This document shows, one piece after another, positions 47,839-58,977 of a DNA stretch of 64,000 bases. The stretch's first letter is position 1; each line of letters opens with the position of its first letter. A program made the translations under genes and the position numbers. The notes under the pieces were generated by a model. The model made no database searches, was not told where the DNA came from, and was given only the letters and a program-made list of their open reading frames with translations. The stretch comes from Calliopum simillimum (lineage: Eukaryota > Arthropoda > Insecta > Diptera > Lauxaniidae): NCBI GenBank assembly GCA_951812925.1, contig OX638368.1:157342492-157406491 (forward strand), read 5' to 3'.

Positions 47839-48159
47839 CGACGTACGTCGAAAGTTGGGTGTTGGGCAACTTTTGTACGTTGCGTTGACGTACTGATTTG
47901 GTCGCACCTGATATAAACTCATCTTTTTAACTTAGCTGTCGGTCGAAATAAAACAACGTGACGTACTCGACGTACTGTATGGACCGTTGGGCTTAAAGGC
48001 CGTATTCGGATTTAGCATCGAAATTTACTTCAAAATTTGTTTTTTTGTTTGTTCGTTAAATTCTAAAAGAAACATAAAAATTCATTTTTTTTTTTTTTTT
48101 CAACAAAAAATGTTAAAAAAAAAATTCTTAAAAACACAATATTCGAGCTGTTCTTGATC

Positions 48160-48762
48160 CACAGGACTTAAAAACTATAAACAGATTGCTTGCTGGACAT
48201 GCCTATGACAAAAAAATATCTTCATCTGATAAGGGCTATTGATTCAGATCTTTGTGTCTGTTGTAATGTTGTTGAGGTGTAATGTTGTTGAGGATTCGCA
48301 GCACTTGATTTTTGATTGCTCCAAGTTTCATAATATTCGTTCTAAATTTAACTTTTTCTCTGAATCTCTGATCTTCTACGCACACAAGACTTGAACTTAT
48401 ACACTTATTTAATCAAATTCATTAAAGAAGCCAATATTCTTGATTTAATTTAACTTTACTTTTTAATATTATTTTGTTTACTTTTAAACTTTTACGAAGC
48501 TTCTCCTTTTCTATAAATCCTATTCCTATTACTTGCATTGATATTAAATTATTGGAATCATATCTTTGATACAACCTGTTATTTTGGATACACCCTGGTC
48601 TTTTGGATTTTAACCACTAATTCAAATTCCACCTGATATTTTGGATACTTCCTGATAAATTGGACACAACCTAATGTTTTGGATACAACCTGGCGATAAG
48701 ATCATTTATGTTCAGCCAACCTAAATCAACAATCAAAAAAAAAAAAAAAAAAAAAAAAAACA
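48160..48762 (+). pseudogene. LINE 3' fragment with poly(A), RNase H type
   Basis: Frames around 48180-48350 read like the C-terminal region of an I/Loa/R1-type ORF2, with R-L-L-A-G-H, then C-x-C-C...H-L-I-F-D-C, a zinc-knuckle-like end. The 3' UTR then has degenerate repeats of ACCTGATATTTTGGATAC (about 48560-48690), and a run of about 26 A closes it at 48736-48761. The 5' part is absent. Confidence 0.6.
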
Positions 48763-49129
48763 ATATCTCGTTAACGCATCAGGTAGAATCTCAGTTTCTT
48801 AGTTTATTTTTATCAAACCTTTTTTTATTTATTCAGAAACAATGTTAAGACCATTTGGTAACTGAAATTTAACCCTGAAAACTGATTAGCTCGTTGACCG
48901 ATTTAAAAAAAAAAAAAAAGTTTTCTCTCCAGTGAATATCTTTGCATAAAAAAACATGGAGTGGGACGACATCGAGGTAAAGGTACACACAAGCCGTGAT
49001 GTATTACTGCATGCAAAAAAGGTTAATTCAGTTTTGTTTTTAAAGAATTGCATTTAGTGCGTTATTTTAATAAAATTTATAGTGAATGCAGGCATCGTTT
49101 TTTATTTTATTTATTAGCGTTAATATCGG

Positions 49130-49255
49130 ATATTACGACCGCCGGTTAAAGCGGCCGGCTTTGCGTGGTCCTTTGACCACGGATATTTGATGTCCGGTTG
49201 CGTTTCAGAGCCGGCTTACCCGGGCGAAAGCCGGACGGTTGATAGGCCTGAAAGA
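49130..49255. other. GC-rich structured patch
   Basis: In AT-rich surroundings this 120-bp stretch is dense in CCGG. It holds a hairpin CGTGGTC-CTTT-GACCACG and a pair GTCCGG...CCGGAC around CTTACCCGGGCG. No frame or known RNA is recognised. It lies 25 bp before the palindrome at 49280. Confidence 0.4.
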
Positions 49256-49279
49256 AACTGATTTAAGTTTACATTCTGG

Positions 49280-49380
49280 CTGTTCGTTCACTTGAAGTTT
49301 TTACCCGAAAAGCTCTCGTTTACGCCTAAAAAGTACACAAACGAGAGCTTTTCGGGTAAAAACTTGGAGTAAACGAACAG
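49280..49380. repeat. 101-bp palindrome
   Basis: CTGTTCGTT...AAGTTTTTACCCGAAAAGCT and CTCGTTT are mirrored after a loop of about 15 bases. The arms are about 42 bp with about five mismatches. This is probably a small fold-back MITE; no duplication could be fixed. Confidence 0.6.
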
Positions 49381-50519
49381 ACTGTTTATTATTATTTTAA
49401 GATTGATTTTATAAAATGAAAATTATTAAATATTTTTTGATTGTTGTTATTGAGCACAAATTCCAAAAATTTCAATGGGGGTTGTCGTGAATGAATATTC
49501 TCGATAGAGAATGCATGGAATGTTTGTACACGATAACCCCCCAATATGATTTTCTTACAAAAATGTATTAATTTAGCAACAGTCGAAACGCAATAATTCC
49601 GGCTTCCTTATTATGTTAATAAGTGATTGGTTAAGTTTAAAAAAATAGGTAGGTATCGGTTAATAATGTTTTCCTATTTATTGAAGGTATCGGTACAAAT
49701 TATCATATTGCTTTGATTTGGCACTAATATTTTTAAAATCTATTGAGTGGTACCGCGCTAATATCAGTTTTTATAAAAGCTATATCCAAAAACTACCAAT
49801 TGGCCGAAGGCTTTATCTCCGAAACCATATTCGAGCGATTTTTGATTAAATTTGTATATACATACCAAAAAACAAAATCGGGTAAGCGTCGCTAAAGTAA
49901 ACTTGTTCCTGAAGCTTCTTACGCTTGCGAGTCTTTTGAAGCTCTCTTTTCCCTTGGAATTGTGCGTACCGAGAAAAGCAACGAAAAGCGGAGTGACAAG
50001 CATATCATGCATCACATACTTCTCAGAATATTCGCTATTCGAAGGTGCGCTCGGAAAGGTGATTTGATTTAGCAAATAAAGAACACATAGCCGAAAAATT
50101 TATAGGGCATCTTAGAAATAAAATTAAACGTCATTAATAGAATTCTATGACGAGTGATTTTATATTTTTTCGCGATGTCACAATTTTTTTATTGATTTGT
50201 TGAACTTACATATTGTTAAAGTTGTTTGCTTAGATATATTAATTCAAAATTTTACTAACTTGTACTTACAAATGTGGATATTAAACAAATGCTTTAAAAC
50301 TACAAATATTGTAATAGTAATATACAATTTTATACGATAATAATAATAAACTCCGAAAAGGGAACTTTTTGCAAAATTCACTCTGACATTTCACTGCTGA
50401 CTGCAGTTATATGAAGTTGGCTGTACTTTTTTTGTGGAAGTTTTTTATAAGGGCTGACACAAAAGAGTAATGTTGCTTCAGAATGAAGGAGACACAATTT
50501 TATCAAGCAATATAGAAAC
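49381..50519. other. Stretch without a recognised gene
   Basis: No gene supported. Overlapping frames of 103 codons (-, 49764-50075) and 71 codons (+, 49852-50067) occupy the same bases and resemble nothing known. Confidence 0.35.
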
Positions 50520-50527
50520 ATGTCCAA

Positions 50528-51027
50528 TAGACTGATTCAAAAAAATCGAAGGTTTTCAAAACCTCGATTTTACAATCTAAATGTCTTCATTAAGCCGAAA
50601 AATGAAGCCCCAAAAAATTTCAGCTCGATCTAAGCATTTTAACTGGTCGCTCAGCGAGCATTTTGATTTTATGTAAATATGAGTTACGATTTACGCAAAA
50701 ACCACGTTTTTCGACACTAATTTGCTCACAGCTCCGGAAATAAGCCACCAATCTGACGCCGGATTCTGAAAGGTAATAAAATTTTGCATACAAAAACGTA
50801 GTTTCATAACATTTAGATCTCTCTGTAGTGACCTACACTAGTTTATAGGTAAAATCAATGAATTTTTCAATTTTATTCAAATGTAAAATCAAAATGCTCG
50901 TTGAGCGACCAGTTAAAATGCTTAGATCGAGCTGAAATTTTTTGGGGCTTCATTTTTCGGCTTAATGAGGACATTTAGATTGTAAAATCGAGGTTTTGAA
51001 AACCTTCGATTTTTTTGAATCAGTCTA
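50528..51027. mobile_element. 500-bp hAT-type MITE with perfect 8-bp duplication
   Basis: ATGTCCAA stands on both sides (50520-50527 and 51028-51035). The ends are TAGACTGATTC and its exact mirror, and the arms stay mirrored for about 170 bp (for example GAGCGACCAGTTAAAATGCT against AGCATTTTAACTGGTCGCTC). The centre (about 50700-50860) is unique. No coding frame. The high arm identity and intact duplication suggest a young insertion. Confidence 0.88.
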
Positions 51028-51559
51028 ATGTCCAAACTGTTGAATTTCTAGAACTTTTCTATATCTGTGGAACCAAGAAACAACTGAACAAGTGCTTTTT
51101 ATTCTTCACAGGAGAGAAAGTTCAAAGTTCAAATGATTTATTGAGACAAAAGGTACTTAAACATTTAACTCATACATACAAATATGGAACAATAACAATA
51201 AATGATATATTCAGGGCTGTAAAAAGTATGGCCCTCGATAAAATTATATGAAACATGCTACGATGCAAAAATTAAATATATTAGCAAAATGCAAAGTGAT
51301 TGCAGGATTTAAGATTTAAAATTAAGCTCTTGCTCCCGGAGCTTATAAAAAGTTACTTAAAATTAATGAAGAAAACATTTTAAACTTAAAACTAATAACA
51401 CAAAATCGAGCTTATTTTTTTAAGTAATAGATCATCTAAAACTTAGCTCGAGAAAATTGCTAGAAACAGTTACTTATACAAATTTCTTTTCAAAAAAATT
51501 AAGAAAATGTTACCAATGACATATAATTTAATCTCAATGTGATGAAAAATCCATGAACG
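51028..51559. other. Stretch flanking the 500-bp MITE
   Basis: A 78-codon frame (51015-51251, +) includes G-T-I-T-I-N-D-I-F-R-A-V-K-S-M-A. It may be part of an older coding sequence interrupted by the MITE, but I cannot name a family. The remainder is AT-rich. Confidence 0.3.
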
Positions 51560-52080
51560 TTAACCACGGTCATTACTAGTAAGTACCTTTTGGTAAAAAG
51601 TTGGAACCAGATGTGAGGTAGGAGAACCTGCCAACAACTCATCTAGAGAAATAGAGTTGATACTTAGTGGTGATAAGTAATATTGATTATCCCAAGGCGA
51701 ATTACTTAAAGAGTCAACAATATTTTTAATTAAATCATTATCTACAAAGCACAAGTTAGAAGTAATTTTTTTCATTAAAGTAAGAGAATATCTCATTAAT
51801 GGTTCTATTCTTGACTTGTTATAGATAAAAGCATTAGAATATTTCTTATTAATACTTTGGTAGTTTTTGTTAATGCATTGTCTCAGCAAGTTTCTTTCAA
51901 AAATCTCTAACTCTTTAGCTACAGTAGGGGAAATAGAAAACCAGCAAGGGAAGGCATAAGTAATAATCGGTCTTATTAAGGTTTTATAAAAAAGAAGCTT
52001 TGTGTCAACTGAAAGGCTATTTTTCCTAAGATAGTGGTATAAGGGACAGGAGAGAAATTTAAAACTTTAAATTGATATGA
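51560..52080 (-). pseudogene. Jockey-like LINE fragment
   Basis: On the minus strand 52080-51560 reads through a C-terminal ORF2 region of Jockey type: L-F-Y-K-T-L-I-R-P-I-I-T-Y-A-F-P-C-W, then N-L-L-R-Q-C-I and a Tyr/Asn-rich end. There is no RT catalytic core here. Only the 3' coding part is present. Confidence 0.6.
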
Positions 52081-52155
52081 GAGAAAAATCTTGAAATAGA
52101 ACAGCATTTTGCTTTTTTATGTAAAGTTTTTTACCTTAAATCCTGTTTTTGTTTT

Positions 52156-52225
52156 TATACCCTACAGCCAGGGTATATTCAATTTGTTTTTCCATTTGTA
52201 ACAGGTAAAGAAAAGTATATATGGG
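52156..52225. repeat. Fragment of the ATACCCTACAC repeat
   Basis: ATACCCTACAGCCAGGGTAT and the following bases match the left end of the repeat at 30769. The rest of that repeat is missing. Confidence 0.55.
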
Positions 52226-52337
52226 ACATTCTTTGTCAAGTGGAACACCCCATCCTTCCATCGCACTTTTACAGATAAAAAAGATAACCCGGCTTAAAAC
52301 TTTCGTTGAAACAATTACTTCACAAAAAATTGCATTC

Positions 52338-53960
52338 ACCTAGTGAATTTTGTATTGCCTCGTTCCTTAGTGGTTGTCAAGTCGATGTTGTATATACGGA
52401 TTTTTCAAAGGCGTTTGATAAGATTTCACATGCCTTATTGATAAAAAAATGTGAATCTCTAGGCTTTCTTTCCACGTTTTTGAAGTGGCTCAATTCGCAT
52501 CTGTGCAACCGTCGTTGTGTAGTTGCCTTTGATGGCATGAAGTCTTCTACGTTTTTTGCATCCTCCGGTGTGCCGCAGGATAGTATCCTTGGCCCGTTAT
52601 TGTTTGTTTTTTTTATTAATGATGTTGTGTCCCTATTTGACCACTGTAAATGTTTATTGTATGCAGATGATCTTAAAATTTTTATGAAAATTAAAAACCC
52701 TGCTGACATTGTTCTATTTCAGAGTGATCTGGATAAGCTATTTTTTTTGGTGCAATAATAATAATTTATTTTTAAATCTAAGTAAATGTGTTTCTATGTC
52801 GTTTTCCAAGTCCAGTAGCCTTCTTTCCTCGTCTTATAAAATTTCGAGTACTGACCTTGTGTCCGTAACGGAGTTTAAAAACTTAGGTGTTGTGTTTGAC
52901 TCTAGTTTTTCATTTCGTTCTCATTTAGACTATGTTGTGCCTAAAGCTTATGCTATGTTAGCGTTTATTAAGCGTAATAGTCTTGCGTTTAGTGATCCTT
53001 ATACATTTAAATCGTTATTTCTTAGTTTGGTAAGGTCTAGGTTAGAATATGCTGCGATTATTTGGAGTCCATGCTATCAATAGCATAAGTTAAGGCTTGA
53101 AAGAGTCCAAAAGTCTTTTACCAGGTTTGCGATAAAATCATTAAATTTTGTTGGTGCATTGCCGCCGTATAATTATCGGTGTTTATTGCTGGGCTTGAAG
53201 ACCTTGGATGTTAGAAGAAATATTTGTTCTGTGTTATTTGTTCATGATATTGTTTCTGGGGCAGTTGATTGTCCAGATTTGCTTAGTCTTATTAATTTTA
53301 ATGTTCCCTTTAGGCCTCTGAGGAATCATGTTCCCTTTCATTTGGATATGATGCGCACTAATTATGCCTCAAATGCTCCTTTAGCAAAAGCTATTAGCTA
53401 TATTTATGATATTAGCTCTAAAATCAATATTGATAGTGATATTAGTAAAAATGCTTTAAATAATCAGGTATGTCGTGAAATCCGATTGATTTCAATCGGA
53501 TTTCATTTGGGAGGCTTTTTAATGAAAACGGTGAGTCGATCGATAAAAAGTATCAGAATCTCTTTTGTGGAGAATAACAGGTTCTACAAATAGTATTGAT
53601 TTGCATTTACAAAAAATAACCGTTTAGGAAATATTCTTAAAAAACCGCAAAAAGTCGAAAAATTTGATTTTATCGAATATTTTCTAAACGGTAATTTTTA
53701 CGTTAATGCAAATCAATACTTTTTGTAGAACCTGTTTTTCTCCACAAAAAAGATTCTAATACTTTTTATCGTTCGACTCACCGTTTTCATCAAAAAGCCT
53801 CGAAAATGAAATGCGATTGAAATCAATCGGATTTCACGACATGCCTGAATATATTGTGATTCTTTTTTTTATTAAATTTTATTAATCTTTCTCTAGTCTG
53901 TAAGAATTTTTTTATTCATAGACTTAATTACATAAATAAATAAATAAATAACTCTTATCA
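52338..53960 (+). pseudogene. LINE reverse-transcriptase fragment, broken and split by a MITE
   Basis: The coding part starts inside the RT with D-V-V-Y-T-D-F-S-K-A-F-D-K. It continues through G-V-P-Q-D-S-I-L-G-P-L-L and the catalytic Y-A-D-D (about 52660-52675). The frame shifts near the T8 run at 52741-52748, stops at TAG 53081-53083, and then stays open until a 387-bp MITE enters at 53463. After the MITE the 3' UTR resumes and ends in (ATAA)n near 53935-53955. It belongs to the Jockey/CR1 group by motif. The 5' end is truncated. Confidence 0.78.
53463..53849. mobile_element. Fold-back MITE with TA flanks, 387 bp, copy 2
   Basis: Near-identical to 37603-37993 in length, ends (ATCAGGTATGTCGTG and mirror) and inner palindrome, with TA on both sides (53461-53462 and 53850-53851). 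It interrupts the LINE coding frame, so it is younger than that LINE. Confidence 0.85.
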
Positions 53961-54532
53961 TTAATCATAGTCGTCGTCAAACATTAGCTGTGTTTTAGAT
54001 GACAGTTTTCAGTGTTTACTTAAGCACTTTCTGAAAAAGTGAAAAGCAACAACTTAAGTGCTAAATTTAACACAGATAAATTTGCGTGTTTAGTTATTAA
54101 GCACAAAGTAGTCTGCTGATGTTGCCATACTACATTGAATATTAGCTGTGTTTAGTAGGATTTTAACACAGCGGAGGGAAGTGCTGCGGAAACGAAAAGC
54201 AGAATAAGGTAAAACAAAATAAGAAGCGCCAAATTGTCAAAACGAACAAAGCGGAGACCACGGAGACCATGTCTTTTGACAGATAGCAAGGCAAGATCAG
54301 GGTTCCATTTTTTTATATTTTGACAACTTGCCATAACCATTGTTATTGAATCATGGCGGAGACAAAATTGGTAGCAAGTTCTGTCAATAAGAGCAAATCG
54401 GAGAACGAAATCAACCAATCAAATCGCCTCGAGACAAACGTCAAAATCAGAAAACTGTAAAATTGTTGTTGTTTTGCTAGTTAATTTTGACAGAACTTGC
54501 TACCAAAAAAGAAGAACCATAAACGTGTCAGT

Positions 54533-54560
54533 TACTGACGTTACCTTGTTAATTGTATCA
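54533..54560. repeat. 28-base match to the SF3A1/mRpS11 intergenic region
   Basis: TACTGACGTTACCTTGTTAA and the next eight bases are the exact reverse complement of 11435-11462. Around it (54150-54500) are CGGAGGGAAGTG and TTTTGACA-type pieces that also recall that region. It may be the end of a small repeat or a shared promoter element; it lies about 0.8 kb upstream of the hydrolase gene. Confidence 0.5.
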
Positions 54561-54946
54561 TGGTGCAAAACATCGATGGTTAGGCAGCTATTTCAATGAT
54601 GCTGCATTTTTTAAACACATTTTAGTGATTTCTAAAACAAAAAAACATGAAAATGATTTTTTGCTTTTGCAATCATTCAGTATCGTAAGAATGCTTTTTT
54701 GAACGACCCTGCGCAAAAAATTTGATTGCAGCCCTGTCTGTCAGCTGTTTGCCATTTTTCGTGATTTAGGGCTTATGCAAAAATTATACTAATATTTCGA
54801 GTAAAAAATTAAATGGGGAAATAATAATTGTCTCGAACTCCGATGGAAAAATAAGGTAAGACAACTTATAAATTCAATATATATACATATAATGTCACTA
54901 AAAATCATTGATTTAGGTGAAAGCAAAGTTCATCGGTAGAAGCAAA

Positions 54947-55012
54947 ATGACAATTCTTTATGAACTAAATGACAATACTTTATGAACTAAATGACAATAC
55001 TTTATGAACTAA
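54947..55012 (+). repeat. 22-bp tandem repeat, three copies
   Basis: The unit TGACAATACTTTATGAACTA plus two bases is repeated about three times with one difference in the first copy. Confidence 0.75.
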
Positions 55013-55038
55013 ATAACTTATATATTTTCTTGATTTGC

Positions 55039-55247
55039 ATCGAAAAAATCGCTGAACAACAGTTGGTGGAGGACACAAAAAAGAAGAAAAAGAAAGACAA
55101 AAAGCATAAAATCAAGGATTTCAATAAAGGTAAAGATGAAAAGCCTAAAAAGTTGCAATTTAAATTGAATTGTTATTTTAATAAAAAAAGTTTTCCGAAA
55201 GCTGAATATTTCTTCAATGGATTGTTTTATAGCGCAAGCATTCCATG
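55039..55247 (+). CDS. Lysine-rich frame, unidentified
   Basis: A frame that runs E-K-I-A-E-Q-Q-L-V-E-D-T and then into a run of lysines (K6-D-K-K-H-K). A possible splice donor (AAG/GTAAAG) follows the K-D-F-N-K segment near 55130. Upstream, GTAAGA near 54855 and an acceptor-like TTTAG near 54917 suggest a small spliced gene. I do not recognise the family. Lys-rich tails of this kind occur in nucleolar and ribosome-associated proteins, but that alone proves nothing. It could also be non-coding. Confidence 0.25.
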
Positions 55248-55344
55248 AAAAATTTTCCTTTCATAAAATTTTTCAAAGACCTATACAGATAAGAAATTAA
55301 AATTTTAATATTATTCAGAATTTAAACACAAAAGCTGATGTAAA

Positions 55345-56116
55345 ATGAAGCTTATCATTAAAACAATAAACCCAACTGGAAAAGCGCACAGTGCATCAGT
55401 CATATTCTTTCATGGTTCAGGTATTACGATATTTATAATTCAAAATTTACAAAAATCACATCTTCCTTTTTTAAGGAGATACCGGTGCCAACCTAGTAGA
55501 ATGGGTACGTTTTCTGCTGGGCAGAGACATGCAGTTTTCACACATTAAAGTCATTTATCCTACTGCACCGATGCAACCCTATACACCAATGGGCGGCGAA
55601 CTATCTAATGTTTGGTTCGATCGGCGTTCAATATCAATTGAAGCACGAGAAAGTCGAAAAAGCATGGCGCAAATATATGAAACAGTACACGAACTGATTA
55701 ATGAAGAAGTAGCACAAGGAATACCGCTTAGTCGTATTATTGTTGGCGGCTTTTCAATGGGTGGTGCTTTAGCGATGCATGCTGGTTACCATTTAAACAC
55801 AGATTTGGCTGGAGTTTTTGCATGCTCGTCTTTTCTCAACCGTGATTCAATAGTTTATGATTCATTGAAAAATCGTACAAAACCAGGGACTGTTTTGCCG
55901 GAGCTTAAAATGTTTCACGGTGACACAGATACATTAGTGCCAATTGAATGGGGCAAAGAAAGCTATGAGCAATTAGTTACACTAGGGATTAAGGGAGATT
56001 TTACACCTTTAAATAATACATTACACGAGTTAAAGAAAAGAGAATTGCTTGATATACAGGAATGGATTCAATATAAACTTCCACCTATAAATGGAGATTT
56101 GCATAATAAATTATGA
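55345..56116 (+). CDS. Acyl-protein thioesterase / LYPLAL1-like serine hydrolase
   Basis: Two exons, 55345-55420 and 55476-56116, joined G/GA in frame across a 55-bp intron (GTATTA...TTTAAG), give 238 residues. This alpha/beta hydrolase carries the nucleophile motif G-F-S-M-G-G (Ser119), the acid in H-G-D-T-D-T-L-V-P (Asp177) and a histidine in N-T-L-H-E-L (His209), so the catalytic triad is intact. The oxyanion loop F-F-H-G-S-G-D-T-G is split by the intron. Length matches the lysophospholipase-like/acyl-protein thioesterase family (about 230 residues). These cytosolic enzymes remove palmitate or short acyl groups from proteins or small esters. The W-F-D-R-R and long N-terminal features fit LYPLAL1 better than APT1/2, but this is by eye. 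AATAAA lies at 56150-56155, 34 bp after the stop. Confidence 0.92.
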
Positions 56117-56155
56117 AAAATAGCAGTCTTAGGTACCTTATACTTTTTAAATAAA

Positions 56156-56816
56156 AAGCAATTTTACTAAGACCGCTGTTATCTAAGTGGAAAGTGTAAT
56201 ATAAATGGCATTGCTTAAGACAAAAAATTATATAAGCTGATCGAGTCTCTCAAATTGGATATGGGCTTTTTTTTTAAATTACCTAAAATAACATACTTTA
56301 AACAATAATTTCAAGTTTTATCTTTAAGGTAGGAGGTAGGTTATGTAATTACCTGGATCCTTTTAACTGATTTCAGTTCGATTTCCCCAACAAATTCATT
56401 TATTTTTATAACAAAATTTAATAAAATAGAAAGTAAATAAGTTGTGATTTCAACATATACCTCAAAAAGAAAGCTTAGCCCACAAAAACAGCTTAGGCAA
56501 CTCCAAAAAATAAAACAAACAAAATATAAACATCAACAAAAGTTTAGTCTGGCAATCGATTTGCTGCATTAGGTGATATTAGCGATATAAGCGACAAAAA
56601 TCCTATTCCACTACCTAAGAACTTAAAATCACACCTAATTTACTGGCGTTGTTAACTAAGCTTATTGGGAACGATAACTTTACAGTCCCTTTAACAAGAG
56701 GAGTTCTTCATGAAACGAAGATAAATAAGTAAAAACTAAGGATGATTTTCTACCGTCGCTAAAAACTTTAACGATAGCAAAAACTCCTATTATACTTTCT
56801 AGCTGAAAAGCAGCAA
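56156..56816. other. Intergenic stretch
   Basis: No gene supported between the hydrolase poly(A) signal and the LINE remnant that begins near 56817. Confidence 0.35.
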
Positions 56817-58977
56817 AGGTATATCTGTTGTCATTAAGGACATCGAATCGTCAGTTGACCCTGAGGAAATTAGAGAAGCGTTGGAACAAAAAAATTTCTT
56901 CCAAAATCAGTAATTAAAATTCGCAATAAGTGAGAAATAATTCAAAGAATTCTTTGACATTTTTATGCTTATAAAAAATCACGCTTTCGATTTTGGCCAG
57001 CCAACCGAAGCAAGATACCAGACGTCATTGACTTTGCTATTACAAGAGGCATTTAGAGAACCCTAATGACAGCCGAAGCAAAATTAGCGCCCCCTTCTGA
57101 CCATTCTCCAATATTGTTCTGCCTTTTAGATAAACCAATGTATGTTGAGCCCTCCAAAAAGCTAACCTCATACAAGACCAACTGGCTTAAGTATAGGAAA
57201 TATATAAGTTCTCACGTCCACACAAGCTATTCGATAGAATGTGAGGAACATATTGATGATGCTGTTGCTATTTTTAATTCAATCCTATGTTCAGCAGCGG
57301 AACACGCAACTCCTTTTGAGGTTGAGAAAAAAACAAAAACCCGGCAGCAACATAGATCTCCCGCTTCTAAAGAAAACTTAAAAATTGCTACTTCTAAGCT
57401 GAATTCTACGCTTCAAAGTAAAGAAGATCTAGAACAACAAAAATATGTCTAGAAACTGGATCCCAATAAGAAAACGGCAAACAGTCCTTGTGGAAAGCTA
57501 GTAAAAATATTAAAACTCCGATGGAAAGTGAGCTGCCGATAAGAGCCAACCTTGGGAACTCGGCTGATGCTTTTGCAAATCACTGAAGCACAGTTTTTCA
57601 ACCAAATCCTCCTATTCAAGGCCTTATACCTCCTAATTTGCCATTAAACAGCGATGTTATGCAATTGAACTTTCAAATTAGTAACGGTTTTAGTTAAAGA
57701 GATGTGTCCCACAAAAGCTCTTGGATGCGATTATAAAACTCCTAAAATGATAAAGGAACTGCCAAATTCAGTTTAAGTCTTTTTAACCAGACTTTTAACG
57801 CTATAATTCAGTATGGATATGATCCAACAGCTTGGAAAATCTCATTAATAAACATGGTTCCAAAATCTGGAAAAGATTGTACATTGCCTTCGTCATATAG
57901 GCCCATCAGGCTTTTATCATGCTTATCCAAACTGTTCGAAAAACTAATTTTATCAAAACTAATACCTTATGCAACTGATAAAAATGTATTTGCGGTCTAC
58001 TAATTCGGTTTCCGAAAACATCATGGAACAGTCAAAGAACTATATTATAAAGAACACTCTTCAGCGGAATTCGTGGGATTGTTTTTGATGCCTGTTAAAA
58101 TACCAGCTCTCCATCTCTCTCTCCACGAATTCCGCTGAAGAGTGTTCTTTATAATATAGTTCTTTGGAACAGTCGAACAGGTTAATAGAATCACAAATGA
58201 AATTAGGAAGGCTTTTGAACAAAATGAATGCTGTACAACGTAGCCCAAGCGTTTGGTAAAGTATGGCAAGAAGGCCTTATCAATAGAATTAAACACGTAT
58301 TGCCTTTTTACGTTCACAAAACACTTATCTCTTACCTGGAAAGCATGCATTTTAGAATTAGATATAATAGTTTTATTTCGTCACCTTTAAAAATAAATGC
58401 AGGTGTCCGTCAAGGAAGCGTGCTGGGACCTTTTCTGTACCTGTTTACCTGTTATCGCTGGCACAACCATATCTACTTTCGCAGATGACACTGCAGTTTT
58501 AAGTTGTCGTTGTCCCCTAGAAGCGGCACGAAAACTTCAGTTTCATTTATTGTAATTTCTATCGAAAAGTGGTTGCTGCTATCGCGCATAAAGGTAATTG
58601 AACAAAAATGTAAAAAGGTTACTTTTACCCTTAGGCGATGTGATTGTCCTGCTATCACACTTAATAACACTTCAATCCCTCAATCTGAAAACGTCACATA
58701 TCTAGATATTCAATTAGACAGCCGGCTAACGTGGCGAAAGCGTATTGATGCCAAAAAAACGCATGTTAAACTAAAAGTTTCCAGTCTGCATTGGCTCATA
58801 AATCATCGATCTCGCCTGAAACGGAACGAAAACATACATCGGGACCTGCGCATCCCCTTAGTTAAAGACGAAATCAACAAATACAAGCAAAGTTACGCTG
58901 AACGATTGCTGTATCATCCTAATCCATTGGCAATGAGTTCAAAGAATTTAGAAAATTTCTCCAGACTAAAAAGATAG
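56817..58977 (+). pseudogene. Jockey-clade LINE, heavily decayed
   Basis: An ORF1-like piece opens the element (V-V-I-K-D-I-E-S, D-P-E-E-I, about 56830-56910). After a deletion comes the end of the AP endonuclease (P-D-V-I-D-F-A-I-T and S-D-H-S-P-I-L-F, about 57015-57120), and then RT pieces in several frames: S-S-Y-R-P-I-R-L-L, F-G-F-R-K-H, Q-A-F-G-K-V-W, G-V-R-Q-G-S-V-L-G-P and F-A-D-D-T-A-V-L (about 58470-58500). The C-terminal part (58504-58977) has H-R-D-L-R-I-P-L-V-K-D-E-I and L-A-M-S-S-K-N-L, a signature of Jockey elements. Many stops and shifts are present. A 132-bp hairpin element is inserted at 58034. Confidence 0.8.
58034..58165. mobile_element. 132-bp hairpin element with 9-bp duplication
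   Basis: The ends AAAGAACTATATTATAAAGA... and its mirror pair over about 42 bp without visible mismatch, around a centre of about 45 bases. GGAACAGTC stands on both sides (58025-58033 and 58166-58174). The insertion splits the RT motif region of the Jockey LINE. A 9-bp duplication suggests Mutator-like or an unusual fold-back element. Confidence 0.8.

Noticed and set aside
52377..52709. A 110-codon minus-strand frame
   Set aside because: It is the antisense of the RT fragment with D-F-S-K-A-F-D and Y-A-D-D on the plus strand.
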